From positions 3,038,001 to 3,102,000 of the forward strand of contig NC_029536.1 in NCBI RefSeq assembly GCF_001577835.2: 64,000 nucleotides of DNA. The letters run 5' to 3'. Source of the DNA: Coturnix japonica. Lineage: Eukaryota; Chordata; Aves; Galliformes; Phasianidae. Each line of letters opens with the position of its first letter. Positions within the stretch are counted from its first letter, which is position 1. A program made the translations under genes and the position numbers. Below the pieces are notes generated by a model, which did not search any database, was not told the DNA's origin, and saw only the letters and a program-made list of their open reading frames with translations. Below, piece after piece: positions 1-20,141 of this stretch.

Positions 1-2748
1 CCTCTGATCTCCAATTCTCTTAATCAGCTCTGAAATTCATTTAGGATTCCTTCACAGTACAGCTGCTTCCAGCCTCCAGTTCCTCTGCATTTGTTGGCAT
101 CTCTCTCTCATTAAGGGCCTGCAGCAGCATCTGTACACACAAGCCTTGCTTTCATTATTCATGGGACTTAACCATGCAACAGTAATGAAAACTGCATTGC
201 TCTCAAAGACGCGTGTGTACCAAACAAGGGAATTGTTTTTAATTTGAAATCTTTTCTTTTTCGGTAATCTTTTACGCTTCAGACTTAGGCTGATAATTCC
301 TGTCTGTCCAAATCATCCTGATGCAGAGACAGTTTGGCAGTTCCTGAGCATTTAATGCTGTTCCACCACTCACATTTATTCACACGTGGCACCTGTAGGT
401 CCACAACTGTAGGCTGAAATTCCCACGGCTAGTGCCTAGCAGAACTTGTGTAGCTAAGGTAATTCAATAAATAGTTCAGCTGCACGAGTTGCCATATTTA
501 ATGTTTGAGGAGGCACAATCACAGATTTTAAAAGCATGAACAAAAAAGCCCTTTAATGTAAAAAGAAAAAAAACAACAAAGAGGTGAGAACTTAAATCTT
601 ATTAATCTGGGTTTCATTTGTACAGTGGCAAACCTTCCCAGCCCTATGCTTTATTCCAAACCAGAACTATTCCCCCATTACACTTGGTATTTACAAAGCT
701 GCAGAGTACACTTTTATATGATAACAACATTACAGAGCTTAATTTCAGGCTCTTTCTTACAAGGATATTAACTGAATAAACAAAAGAACAGATTTTTACC
801 CAGACATTAACGCTCTCACATTGGATTCTGCGGGTGGCTCTGCCTGGGGGTTTTCAACACATCTGTGATTGTTACTGACCCATTTTTGGAGGCATGTTGA
901 AAACATGAGCTTAGACATTACCAAGTTGGAATTTTCTATCAAAATGAACTATATTTTAACAGGAAAGGTAACCTGATAAACTAATGAGGGATTTTAAAGG
1001 AAAAATACAAGACCTCTTAAGACAAAGGTAACTTATTGCTTCTCCGTTTAAGATCAAAGAAGGAAGGAGAACAAGGAGACAAAAACAGAGCATTTGAAGC
1101 TTCACTTTGCTTTCTAACATTTCTTCTCTTTTTTAGCTCAGTACAACCTCTAGATTCACCCTATAGAGAAAGGAGATGAAAAAAGGGATGTTATACACGG
1201 CCTAAAAGAACTCCAGGCAACTTTGCTGAATGTGTTTAAAGCTACTGAACTTTGCAATTTTTATTTCAGAAGTAAAATGATAAACAAAAAACAAAGCACT
1301 TTTAATCTTCAAAGTAACGTATGATCAATGACAGCTTCACAGCACTTGATTGTCAAGTATCATAATCTGTATTTTACTCTGGGAGAAAAAGATGCCTAGA
1401 GAATCAGTGATCTGCCCGGGTCTAATGCTGAAACAAGGACGGCACTCAAACATCACAAGCTTGTACATTAAACCACAAAATCACACTTCCATCTAGAAGC
1501 TTTTTCTTTTGTAACAAGTTTTTATTTGCGCAAGTGATTATTATAATAAATAGAACATGGTTTCTTTTTTTCCCAGCCCCTGGAGAAACATCAGATACAC
1601 TGATGGTGGTACATCTCAAGATTATTTGGCTACATTTTCAGCACAGCACACCAATTACTTCTCTGCACCTCTGCAATTCATCTAACCACTTCAAGTAGGT
1701 TGCCTTAAAGAACTATCTGCTAGGGCCAACATATAAATAGCTTCATATTGGCAACACCTTCCTCGGTTAAATTACATGTATAGCCAAGACATCCCACAGG
1801 TAATAACCAGCCTCTGGGTGAGAGCTATGCCTTCTGGAAGGGAAGTTTGGCCTGCTAAGCTGAATCTTTCAATAATCTTGGTCATTCCTCTGCCTCATCT
1901 TTGCACACCTAAATCACAAAGGATCTTTTCAAGAGGAGAAGTAGTATAACATTAAGAAGATACTGAGTCAAAGCTCAGTTGAATGGTAACTCTACAACTG
2001 CCCACAGTGCAGGAAGACTGAAAAAATAAATAAATGCTGAAGTGTTTGCAAATCAATTTTGAAAGTTTCCTCTAGAAACGTGCACCTCCCTACAACTGCA
2101 AGGAAAGATTTCCATTTAATTGCACAGTAAACTTATTGTGATCTGGGGGATTGCTGAGAGATTTCATTTACATGCTAATACTGCAAGCAGTTTGGGAGAG
2201 GGAAAAGAGTTACTTAGCACCAGTAATGAGCAGAAAAAAAAGAAGGCAGCTACAGTCCCCATGGACTGTTTTGTTTTTAATAACTTTAGACTGTCTAATA
2301 ATGCCTTTAATAAGCTGCTCTCAGCCATAAAGCTGCAGTCAGCCTTTGTCGGAGAAGATAATTCTGCCCCAGACAGGAAAACAATTCTGATATAGTGCAC
2401 AAAAGAGCCCATCTAAACAAAAGTTTCTTAAAAAACAGAAAAAAAAGAAATCCATTAGTTCAAGACACAAATTATGCAGTCCATCCTGTGTATTCTTCCA
2501 CTTCTAAAAGACTAGATTTCAAAACGTTATCTGTTATAGCAAAAGTACTTTAAAACTCCCATTTTCTGCTTTACTTGACTCCAGGTCCTAACTTACAATT
2601 AGACAAACTTATTTACAATGTATTCATTTCCTGTAAGTGCCATCTAAATTAAGACTGATCATGTTAATTTTCTGCTTATAATTCATGCTACCCACTTATT
2701 CTAAGTGGCAGACATTAACACTGCCAGTGGGCCATCGAAATTTAAGAC
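1..2748. other. Non-coding flank left of LZIC
   Basis: AT-rich sequence with no exon, RNA gene or repeat family that I recognise. Open frames here are short and lack splice-site or family support. On the minus strand, AATAAA-type signals (TTTATT on the plus strand) occur at 1521-1526, 1260-1265, 650-655 and 375-380, so a longer LZIC 3' UTR could reach into this stretch. In other vertebrates as I recall them, CTNNBIP1 lies beyond LZIC on this side, but none of its coding sequence is visible. Confidence 0.5.
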
Positions 2749-4255
2749 TTTATTCATCGCACTTGGCTTAATGGCAGTTCTCACTGAGGCTCAGGGCTGG
2801 CAGAAAGGCCTGAGATACCCACACAGTAGGTAAAGCATCTACGTTCTGCTATATTTACTACAGGATTCCTCAAAACAGCAGGTCACCTTCATTCCTACAG
2901 ATCCCATCTATATCCATTTCTCTAACTAGTGGTAGGGTAGAATAAGAAGGAGAACAAGTATGAAATTCAATTAAGAAACACTTTGTTGTTTTTCCTGATA
3001 TAATTAGATCAGCACCTGAATGTATGCCAAGGGTAAAGCAAACTTGAAATGCAAACTCTAAAACCCCAAAAAATACAAGGTTTCCAGTGAGCTCAACTAA
3101 TTCAGTACTAACAACTATGGAATGACAATGTGAAGGCGCCGGTACTGTAAGAAAAAGATACTTCATACTGATTTTACAAAGAAATACGAAGCATAGTTTG
3201 TCAAAAAGTCACAGATCTAAAGTCCCAAGCAGCATTCCCCACAATCAGAGCTAAAAACGTGACGAGATTTTAAATCCTCCTTCGCTCTGAAATTATTCAG
3301 GATTCTAACCTCCCTGTGGAGGCACTGACCTTCCCCTGCACAGCAGCACCACCTGATAATTAGACAGCTACACTTGCACCAATTATGTAATGAGAGCTTT
3401 CTCCCTTCTTTTTTTTTTTTTTTTAATTAAAAAAAACTTGTTTCTACTTTAAAGCTATTCTGTGCTGTCTCAGAAATCCTGGGAAGTAACGGTAGCACGC
3501 AGTTCTACACCCAGAGCTCAAGAAAGAGGTCAACAGAAAGGGCTTTCTCATTGCCATTCCCCAGTGATGCCCTGTCATTTCAATACACAAGGTTAAATTA
3601 CTCCAGAAGTCTCCCCACAGGGCTTCCATTGTTTGTCAATCAAGGCCGGTACACAATGGCACTCATTCATGTGCACAGCAAACAAGTAGGCCAGGGCCAA
3701 CCATCAGCATACAGCCTCATTTTGGTTCTTCTGCAAACAGTTTGGAGAAAGATGGTATTTCAAATAAACCAGTCAAGGTTTGAAATAAGAAAATTCCTCG
3801 TGTAAAATACTTAGTAGGGAGCCTGAACAAAATTTAAGAGTTTGTGAGCAACTACAGTAATCACCCCCAAATAACTTATTCTTTAGGACTGTTCCTGAAA
3901 AAGATTGCTTGCTACAACAATATGCAAAAGGTGTATGTTTTAATAGTTAGAGAAATACACATTCAGAAAAGCTGAAAATAGCTGATTCTTTTCAAAGACA
4001 GTCATAAGATGGTTTTGTTTTCAGAGTACCACTTCGTGTTTAAGCTCAGAACTTACACAGACACGTGTTCCAAAGTGCACTTTAAGGCTGCTGACTCCAT
4101 ATCTTCTCATTAAGAACCCAAGAGGCTGAAGGTTTGTTGATGGGTTGTTAAGTTTTTTGCAACATCTTAAAAATAGAAAAAAACCCGAACAATTACAATA
4201 TGACCCAAGTCCAATTCTGCTGACAATGGGAGAGACTCAAGTCTCACACACCTCT
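2749..4255 (-). other. LZIC: Probable LZIC 3' UTR with candidate poly(A) signal
   Basis: This is the stretch downstream (on the minus strand) of the LZIC stop codon. The first canonical AATAAA on the minus strand after the stop is at 2749-2754, giving a 3' UTR of about 1.5 kb. A variant ATTAAA (TTTAAT on the plus strand) sits at 3422-3427 next to a long homopolymer tract and could give a shorter form. The end is inferred from signals only. Confidence 0.4.
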
Positions 4256-9134
<4,879 letters not shown>

Positions 9135-9327
9135 TCATATGAAAGTGTTGTTACATAACAATCCTAGAAAAAATAACATTTTACTGTTGTGGATCAACAG
9201 CTTGAGACAGGTTTTAAAACAATTCCAGTATCAACATACAATACCTCAATGATGGAGTATCTAGTAAAAGCACTTTGAGACACCAGCAGAGGAAATACAG
9301 AAATGTTAGGCTGTTGGTTTGTTTGGT

Positions 9328-9347
9328 AATTATTATTATTATTATTT
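9328..9347. repeat. (ATT)n microsatellite
   Basis: About six ATT units in a row, lying between the LZIC first coding exon and its upstream non-coding exon. A simple repeat with no other feature attached. Confidence 0.8.
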
Positions 9348-9469
9348 GGTAGAAAAAGTCATAATCCAGATAGTAACTCAAACAGCCACAGCACATGGAA
9401 ACATCTGTGAAACCAAGCACCAATTACTGATATCCTCATGTCCTTTATACACAACAACAGGCTCCTACT

Positions 9470-9560
9470 GAATCATTCAGGTTGGAGAAGACTCTTAAGA
9501 TCATCACGTCCAACCACCAATGTGACGCTACTCCATCCACCTCCTGCCTCCTCTCTTTAA
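9470..9560 (-). mobile_element. CR1 LINE 3'-end fragment
   Basis: The start of this block (ATTCAGGTTGGAGAAGACTC, followed by TTAAGATCATC and GTCCAACCACC) matches the 3' UTR of chicken CR1 LINEs in reverse orientation. Similarity fades after about 9560, although sequence to about 9730 may be degraded CR1. It lies in LZIC intron 1, about 0.6 kb inside the shared LZIC/NMNAT1 promoter. It is 5'-truncated, as most CR1 copies are. Confidence 0.65.
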
Positions 9561-10140
9561 AACCTTTGTGGTGTGTGACTCCACAGTGCCCTGTGCAGCC
9601 GGCATCAGCACCAAACCACCCTTATCCTCTCTGATGTCACTCAGCCTCCCCCGATACAACTCGAAGCTGTCACCTCACATCCCAGAAACACTCTTCAACC
9701 TGTCCATCTTCAGCTGCCCTTCAGGGAACCATTTAAGAAACAACAACAACCCAGAGACTGAAGCGTGCAAACACCTTCAATAAAATCATCACCCGTAGAA
9801 AACCAGAGCACTCCAGGGGAAATTCCTGCTCCCTCGGCTGTTTAATAGGCCGCAGCAAACGACCCAAACGGCACAACCGGCAGCGCCTCGCTTAGCACTA
9901 GAGTCTGGCGCAATCCGCACGAAGAAACACGATTCTTCCGCCGTCACGGAACGGCGGAGATAACGGAAGGGCTGGGGGAGGAGACACCAAAGGAAGGAAC
10001 AGAAGCACAACCTGCCTCTCGCCGCCCGAGGCCCGTTTGCGGCTCTCCTGTCCCCCAGCTCTCCGCCGGTGCTGTAGGTGAGGTAGCACCGGCTCAGCAC
10101 GCGGCCCTCAAACCCGTCCCCCCGCACCACGCAGCCTCAC

Positions 10141-10247
10141 CTGGGCCGGGCCGGTGCCGCCGGGACCGCGGGGAAGGGTGTCGCGGCGGAGCGGCTTCCG
10201 GCGCTCCCGGCCAATCGCAGCGCGGCCCGGGGACCAGGAGCTGCCGG
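10141..10247. promoter_or_regulatory. Bidirectional LZIC/NMNAT1 promoter with both first non-coding exons
   Basis: This is a GC-rich core between two divergent genes. On the minus strand, CCGGCCCAG at 10141 is followed by a GTGAGG donor, which fits the non-coding first exon of LZIC. On the plus strand, GAGCTGCCGG ends at 10247 before a GTGAGG donor at 10248, which fits the non-coding first exon of NMNAT1; its next exon starts at 11467 after CTCTCTTGCAG. A CCAAT box sits at 10211-10215 between the two donors. No TATA box is seen. The transcription starts are inferred and the two first exons may abut or overlap. Confidence 0.6.
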
Positions 10248-11466
10248 GTGAGGCCGGGCCGGGAGGGGCTGAGCCGGGACAGCGGGATCGATGTGGTGTT
10301 GTCGGGGGAGGAGAATGCGGGGACCGAGCTGCAGCTGGTGGGGCTAGGAAAAAGTTAACGCAAACGGAGGTATTCTGTGAGTATGTGAACGTGATTAAAT
10401 GAAGGTTTGCCTCTGAAATACTAAAATTGGCCAACGTGTGCTCACCGCTACCTGGAAGGAAACGGGTTTCAGAGCTGGGCCGAGATCTGCCGTGAGCAAA
10501 ACCTGCTGGGTTCAAGTGCCGTCATGGCTGTGGGCAGCACAGCAAATTGCAACGGTGTCCCATGTAAGCATGGTGTGCCTGTGTATTAACGTGTATGGAC
10601 AGGATTGTGTACATCATGGAGCATCTCTTCCTCCTTATGAAGCAGGGAACACAATCCAGGCTGTCCTGCGCTCACTGCAAACTGACTGGCAGCAGTTGTA
10701 CTTTGTTTCTTCTCCAGTCTCTACAGAGACATCCCAACACTGAACCTGGCACGAGGAGGCTCACACCCAGCTGCTCATTCTGCAATAGCACACACACACA
10801 CAGGGCCATGGTTACATCCCTACCATCAGCACAGACACAGTGCTACGAGGTGACTGTGTGTGAATTCACAGCTCCCTGTTTCTAAGGAGTGTCATGAAGG
10901 ATGAGAAAGGACGTTAGACCAAGGCCAGAAAAGGCACGATACATTTTCATCTTAAAATCTTCCATTATTTTTGCCCTTGCTTTTCTTTTTGAACAGAAAA
11001 TCAATCCCTTGGCAGTTTGCAGGAGTCACTTTCTTTAGTAAGGGGGAACCTCTGTGCATTACAAAGACAAGTTCAGCTCCTTGTTCCCATGGTAACTCTT
11101 ATAGCTCTATTCCTACTTACACAGCCCTACAAACACTCAACTACTCTGCAGCAACAAAGAATATTTTTAAAGTCTGTGAAACTCCTGAAAGCACAGAGAA
11201 GTACTAAAACTTAACAGATGTTCTTCATAAGCAGCCTTGCAAGACTTCCTTCTATTCAAGGGCTATTTGAAGTTAGGAGACAGAAGCTGTTTGAAGATTT
11301 AGCTGTGATGAGATCTCAACGCTGTGGGGGCAGCGAGCATCTCTGTCTCTTTGTAAAGGAGGCTGAATGCGAGGCTGACCTTGGGATTTCTCCAGGCATT
11401 GATATTGAATTGATATTGATATTCACACAAGTAGAAATAACTGCTCTGTAATCTCCTCTCTTGCAG
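10248..11466 (+). other. NMNAT1: NMNAT1 intron 1 (non-coding)
   Basis: This is the intron between the inferred non-coding exon 1 and the exon carrying the start codon. It contains a short CA run at 10791-10801 and several short open frames that lack supporting splice signals. I see no other gene or repeat. Confidence 0.5.
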
Positions 11467-11513
11467 TAACCAGGCTGGTAACGAGAACCAACATCCTGCA
11501 CTTGGCTCTGTAG

Positions 11514-14068
<2,555 letters not shown>

Positions 14069-15535
14069 TGGGCACTTCACAGATCATTTGCTTTCTGGAA
14101 AGATAATTTTGGTACACAAAGATGGTTTTTTCCAGTCAATAGCAAACAAATTCTATGGCTTCAGTAGATGTGTAGCTGGTGACTTGGTTTGGTTTGTTTA
14201 ACCACTGGGGCCTATACGATCTTCATTTTATAAAATCCAATAATAAGATGATCACAGTTCAGTTCAGTGAACAAAATACAAGAATTTACAGTAGTGTATG
14301 AGAGTTACAAATATGAACCAAACAAATGAAACATTCTGATGTCTTTTAGCTCAGACTACTCTGCTATTTATGAAATAGGTACACAAATAACTCAGTGTTG
14401 TAAGCAGCAAAGCCGTCTTCCTTTGAAATACTCCACTCCTGAGAGTAAATCTGCAGTCATTAATTCTTTACAAACCGCTAACACATGATGCAACTTAAAG
14501 GAATTATTTGGTTGCCTCCTGTGGAAGGAGGAAGTTTGCTGCTAGGTGCTATACCATGCTTTCTGTTGCTTGCCTTTCAAACACGAAGCCTGTTTGTTTG
14601 CTGCCATGCAATTTGCACCCAAAATGCCTCGTGCTTTAGTTTTTCATTCACATTTCCAGAGCTCTAGGTTAAGTTCAGCAGCATTTCTCAAATGAGGATA
14701 GACCTACTTCAAAAACCAGTTTACAGCCATTGATTTAATGGATATTAGTAACAGCATCATTGCTGATTCTCATACCATTTTCCTTTTATTTCCAATAATA
14801 ACTGAGCCTTTACTTTTGAGCCAAATACAGAGAGACAGAATCGCTGCTACTGGAGTTGAGAAGAAATAGTTGGACACAAGGAAGCAGAATGTTTTTCTTT
14901 GCTGGAGATCTGATTTAGAATCTAACAAAACACTGTCTCTGTTATACCAGCATAAACTAGAGACATGATGAATGGCAATTGAATTCTACCTCCCTTTCTT
15001 TTCTGCCATCCCATTTTTTCTTTGGATTATGTACCTTATTAGAAGTGTCCGGGTTTCCAAGATGCTAACAGGTCAATGGCTTTTTCACAGTATTTGCACA
15101 CAACAAATCCATTTTTCAGATCCACAAAGCCAACAGAATGGGAGATTCTGAGGGTGTGGAGGGCTCATATAAAAGAGGAGTCAAGATTTCAGTGGGAAGA
15201 GCTGCAATCTGCAGTGGGACTGGGATCATTCCCCTGCAGCGGGGGACAGCTTGTAGGCAGGTTTACACTGTCTTCTGATAATGAGGCTGGGTTCATGCAT
15301 GATCAACAGTAGTAATGGTATTAAGGGACATGTTAAACACCTCTGTCATGATTCAACAAACAAAATGCCAGTGAAGACTGAATATGGACTATATTACTGA
15401 TGGTGCATGGGAAAGAACAAGATCTGTATTACTTTTCTGTCTGCTGTCTCTGTGGCAGATAAGAGCAAAGAACAAGATTTAATTTAATTACTCAACTTGA
15501 TTAGTGTGTTTCTGAATAAACAGAGCAGATCTAGT
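14069..15535 (+). other. NMNAT1: Probable NMNAT1 3' UTR
   Basis: AT-rich sequence follows the stop codon. The first canonical AATAAA on the plus strand is at 15515-15520, with another at 15756-15761, so the 3' UTR is probably about 1.5 to 1.7 kb. The end is inferred from signals only. Confidence 0.4.
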
Positions 15536-17530
15536 GAGTAAGAAAGCACCCTATCTTTGTGGTCACTTTTTGGTGTAAAAACATGCTATAGGTTTACTCT
15601 AAGTAATGAGTCTGATGTGTATGGCTGTACTTTGTGCACTTCTAGAGAAGCTGCATAATTAACTAATACTAATTATACTTCATAAAGCACCAATTATCAG
15701 ACACTTCTATTTCACTGCATTTTCATGTAGTTACACGTGATGGGATTTTCAATATAATAAATTGCATGTAATATGCCAGTTGTAGTCATTAACCAAATCT
15801 GCTGTCTGTTGATTGCATGACTTTTAAGTAGGAAGAACATTGTTGGCAGAGTTTTTTTTCCCCATACAAAACAGAACGTTGTTAAAAAAATCACAATGAA
15901 TTGTTTGAAATTCTACACTGATTTACAGAGCGAAACATTACATCCCAGCAATCTGCAGAATCTTAGCTTTCAACTACATCTTTAATCCAAATTTGTACAG
16001 AGGGTTTATCCCAGCACTGATTTCTCTTCTCTTGGAAGAGACAGCAGCACACAGCAGTGCTCTTCAAGTATCACAACTTCCTAGTAACACGTTGTGGGTG
16101 AAATGTTATGATCCGAGTCCCCAGTGAGCATTCATTTGCATTCTTCTGTGCCAGTCCTAGCTAAGTATATGTTGGAGAACAATATCCATCAGCAAACAGG
16201 AAAGAAGCTTTGACGTCTTGATTTCCTACACACACGACTCTGTGAGTCATGCAGGTCAAACTGTCCACTCCAAAAATGTAGCTAAAGTTCAGTGAAACTT
16301 CTCTGCAAAGTGTCATCCTTTTACTCAGACTACCCTGAACACAACAAAGAGATAAAAGTAGCAGCTGTGAATTTTCCCATTTAGACCGAAAACAGCAAAT
16401 TCTCTTTTTGTGGAAGCACAGAATTGTTTGGTTTGGAAGGGATCTTAAAGGCAATCTACTTCCAACCCCCTTGCCACAGGCAGTGACACCTCCAACTAGT
16501 TCAGGCTGCTCAGAGCCCCATCCCACCTGGTCTTGAATATTTCTGGGGACAGGGCACCCACAGCTTCTCTGGACGGCACGTTGCAATGCTCCAACACCCC
16601 ACTGTGAAGAAAATCCACTGTATCTTCCTTACATTTAATCAAACTTCACCATCTCCTAGCCTAAAGCCATTAACCTTTGTCCTATAACTACATGCTCTTG
16701 TAAAAAGTCTCTCACAGGCTCCCTTCTCAGTTCTGGAAGGATGCTATATCACCTCCTCAGATCCTTTTCTCCAGGGTGAACAAATTCAACTCTCCTCTAG
16801 AAGGCACAGATAAAGCTGTAGAACTGTGAACAAACCTCAGGCCCCTAGATCTGTCACTTCAGGCTCAGCTGTTACATAAACTTTCTGGCTGGTAAAATAT
16901 CTGAGAAAACAGAATTTTGCATTCACTCTGCATATTGCCCATGAGTCTGGGTCTTGGTTCAGCTAGGACATAAGTAACAGAGGTAAAGGAGTCAGAACAC
17001 CAACAGCCAAACCATGGCACAGCAGGGCTGTGTTGAGGGTCACATCAGAGAATAATGTGCAAATAAGATTTGCCGTTCACTTTCCTGTTATACCCGCTAG
17101 ATAATAATGCTGCTTACTATTCACTACAGACACAAATGATGAGATATATTGCTTACTACCATTACTCTGAATTACAGCTTTAAGACTTACTGATACCACT
17201 TCATGGGCAGATCTCCTTTTCAAAAAATATCTACATTTCAAATCACAAACCCTCAGAGTGAATATACACACATGGAATCTTAGGAATGACAAATCATGTC
17301 CATGATACATTTTAAAAGACACAAGATAGAAACCTTTTAAACCAGTTTCTGGTTTGTGCTGTGACTCTTGAGTTAATAACATTTGCTCCATACAAAGATT
17401 TCGGAAACCGTGAACTTTTCCCTCTAACCCAGCCAAAGCTCATCTACAAATATTCTCTTTCCTATTGGCTCAGCAGCAGCACCCCTCCCCTCCACCATCA
17501 ATGCTCTCAGACATGATCCCACCCACAGTC
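15536..17530. other. Intergenic, NMNAT1 to RBP7
   Basis: Apart from the CR1 LINE at 16417-16803, I see no gene in this stretch. It ends in the RBP7 promoter, where a C-rich tract (CACCCCTCCCCTCCACC, about 17480) lies some 50 bp before the TATA box. Confidence 0.5.
16417..16803 (-). mobile_element. CR1 LINE 3' portion, about 390 bp
   Basis: Reading along the plus strand, this follows the reverse complement of the CR1 consensus: CACAGAATTGTTTGGTTTGG, then TTCCAACCCCCTTGCCACAG, CAGCTTCTCTGGAC, TAAAGCCATTAACC, TTGTCCTATAACTACATGC and TTTTCTCCAGGGTGAAC. It is therefore a 5'-truncated copy in minus orientation with its 3' end at 16417. Many differences from the remembered consensus suggest an old insertion. 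No intact open frame remains. Confidence 0.9.
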
Positions 17531-17535
17531 CCTCA

Positions 17536-17540
17536 TATAA
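17536..17540 (+). promoter_or_regulatory. RBP7: TATA box of RBP7
   Basis: TATAA within CCTCATATAAGGCCTGG lies 76 bp before the RBP7 start codon. This puts transcription start near 17565-17570 and gives a 5' UTR of about 50 nt. The other three promoters in the window are TATA-less and GC-rich, so RBP7 stands out as the gene with a focused, probably tissue-restricted promoter. Confidence 0.65.
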
Positions 17541-17615
17541 GGCCTGGTTGGAAATCTGTTTCTTAATTTCTGCTTTTTGGCCAGGGGTTGACTGTATCTC
17601 CTTCCCACAGTAGCA

Positions 17616-18925
17616 ATGCCTGTGGATTTCAGTGGAACCTGGAACCTTGTCAGTAATGACAACTTTGAAGGCTACATGACAGCTTTAGGTAGGTGAAAAG
17701 ACCTAATCCTATTCTCTCTTCCCCTTTGAGAGGCCTCCTACATTTTAATTCTTCTAAAACCTAGATACTGGGGTCTGGGAGGAGACCAAATGTTCAAGAA
17801 CATGCCTAAACTGTGTAATATGTAACACCTCTGGGGGAGTGGAAATCCAAAACAAGAACAGCAAAACCAAATTTATATAGCAGAAATACTTCTGGAAGCA
17901 ATACAGGTAAAGCCCAGCTGTCAGAACAGCCAGTGAGCAGCACGACTCAGTGTTTTCTTTCTTTTGTCAAAGGTATTGACTTTGCAACACGTAAGATAGC
18001 AAAAATGCTGAAGCCTCAGAAAGTGATCAAACAGGATGGTGATTCCTTTTCCATCCATACCACGAGCACGTTCAGAGACTACATGCTCCAATTTAAAATC
18101 GGTGAAGAGTTTGAAGAAGACAATAAAGGCCTGGATAACAGAAAATGCAAGGTAAGACTGAATAATTCAGAAATCAATGTGTTCTTACAGAAGGAAGATG
18201 CTGTAGTGAGCCTTGCTGAGCTGAAATTGATTCAGTAATACTATTTTTAACACAGTATAGGTGCAAGAGCCTGAGTTAGTGATTAAATTTTCACATTCCC
18301 TCAGCAACAGTATTTAATTTAGTTACATTTTATTAAGGAAGAAAGGATACTGCCTGCTAGATAGATTTCAGAACTGAGGTGACATGAACAAACACTTGGT
18401 TTCTTTTTAACAGAGCCTGGTTACCTGGGACAATGACAAACTTATCTGTGTCCAGGCTGGGGAGAAGAAGAACAGGGGCTGGACTCACTGGCTTGAAGGA
18501 GATGACCTCCATTTGGTATTTGATTTACTTCTGAATTGTCTCTGGGTGACAAAGAAAATGCAACTTATATTGTAGTCATAATGTGCAAGTTGTCTTCCAC
18601 CTCAAGAGTACATGTAATAGAACATAAGGAACACGTTTTGCTTTCAGCTGCATCACAGAATTGCAGGGGTTGGAAGAGACCTCTAGAGATCATCAAGTCC
18701 AACCCTTGGCATAATTTCACTGTTCCATCCTTATTCATCTTGCACAGCCAAATGCAGAATGTTATGCATAACTTAGCACAGCAGCTCAGGGATGGTCGGT
18801 GGTCATGGCAGAAGATCTGTCTTCTCTTTTGGAGATGGTTCCTTTGGTTACTTTTCTGTTTGTTTGTTTTGTAGGAGCTTCGTTGTGAGAATCAAGTATG
18901 TAAGCAAGTGTTCAAGAGAGCTTAA
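17616..18925 (+). CDS. RBP7: RBP7, cellular retinol-binding protein (CRBP IV type, 134 aa)
   Basis: Exons 17616-17688, 17973-18151, 18414-18515 and 18875-18925 (TAA) are 73, 179, 102 and 51 nt. This is the standard four-exon layout of the intracellular lipid-binding protein family, and the protein is 134 aa. It is a cytosolic beta-barrel carrier for retinol. The N-terminus [20 protein letters not shown] carries the family signature, followed by [11 protein letters not shown] and the C-terminal VCKQVFKRA. The portal region reads [10 protein letters not shown]. The His at residue 109 (108 without the initiator Met), in place of the Gln of CRBP I, is typical of CRBP IV/RBP7 as I recall the family, which is why I name RBP7 rather than RBP1 or RBP2. 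The position between NMNAT1 and UBE4B agrees. Confidence 0.95.
18651..18713 (-). mobile_element. Short CR1 LINE 3' fragment in RBP7 intron 3
   Basis: TCACAGAATTGCAGGGGTTGG followed by AGAGACCTCTAGAGATCATC and AAGTCCAACCC matches the reverse complement of the last ~60 bp of CR1. It is extremely 5'-truncated. It lies inside the last RBP7 intron, about 160 bp before the final exon. Confidence 0.8.
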
Positions 18926-19108
18926 ATATCAGCATTGGTTCCAACACGGAAAGACAGCTCTATACAGGAGGCCATGTGATAACTGGAAACGCAAAACCTG
19001 ACTTCTTTCTACCTAAATGGCTGATGTTTCTGGCTCAGGAAATATTATTTGTTGTTAGCAGTGTTAAAGACCCGATTTTTGCTAATAAACACAACAAACC
19101 ATCTTAAA
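18926..19108 (+). other. RBP7: RBP7 3' UTR with poly(A) signal
   Basis: A short 3' UTR follows the TAA stop. AATAAA at 19084-19089 is the first canonical signal, so cleavage is expected around 19105. Confidence 0.6.
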
Positions 19109-20141
19109 TACCTGTCTTATGAATGAGTTTTGGAGGGGGGAAAAATCCCAAATCATAAGCAATAAGATGCTCTGTAATTAACTAGTCACCCAGATCACAG
19201 CAAGGACCATTTCCCCTTCCCTAAGGGTATAGCAAGATCAAACAAAACAGGAAGGACAGCTTAAACCTGTGTGACTCCAGGAATGGTAAAGTTAAGATTA
19301 CAACCAAGGATGTAACTTTACTATTTCAGTAAATAGTAAAATGTCAGTATGTGAAATAATTGGATGCTATCAGCACATACAAAGAATAAAAATAATGCTG
19401 CTAAGATTTATTTGTATGTATTTGTTCCATTTGCTAACATACTTTTCTGTGCAACATCCACAAGGTCAGCAATGAGAAATAGGTTATATTCTACCTCATG
19501 TAAACAAGCAGCCAGACCAACCTGTTATATGTGTGAAATAAGCTGCTACATCTCCTGGGTAACACTAACAGCACTATTGCTAGAGTTTAATCCAAATTAC
19601 TGAGCTTCAGCTAGATTTAATTAGCATTTTCTTCTTCACAGAAACTCAACTTATCCTTGATGCTCTCACAGATAAATAATATAACTCATTATTTAGGTAA
19701 CTCTTCTTCGCTGTCAGCTCTGTTAAAGCTGGGAGAGCTTTTAATTAGATCAGTATCCCAGGGGACTCTAAAAGTAAGGTGGCTGGCTTCCAAAACATGA
19801 AATCCCAGTGCACCTTAGGGTCAGGGTGGGGACATTTGAAGGACCAGGAGTAAAACATGGAATTCATTTTCTGAATTCCAGTGGTGAATTCACTTTGGAA
19901 CCGAGTGCTGCTTTTATTTGGTTGGAAACGAGATTTATGATACCATAGAACTCTAATACAAATAACACGGAGAGCAAACATTCTCTGTCACCTCTACCAG
20001 CACACTTCTGCAGTCACAGACTTTGCTACTCCATTAGATGGCACCACTGCAACAAAATGCATTCTTATTTAAACTGTAGTGATACTCAACAGCAGCACCT
20101 CCAGTGTTAAATACTGCAGATGTGTTCAAGTCACACAGCTT

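Noticed and set aside
3409-3436. A long T-tract joined to an A-tract, as in a processed-pseudogene tail
   Set aside because: No gene-derived sequence or target-site duplication is visible beside it. It is treated as low-complexity DNA in the LZIC 3' UTR.
15165-15175. A TATAAA-like box (CTCATATAAAAGAGG) between NMNAT1 and RBP7
   Set aside because: No exon or start codon with family support follows within a plausible distance, and it probably lies inside the NMNAT1 3' UTR.
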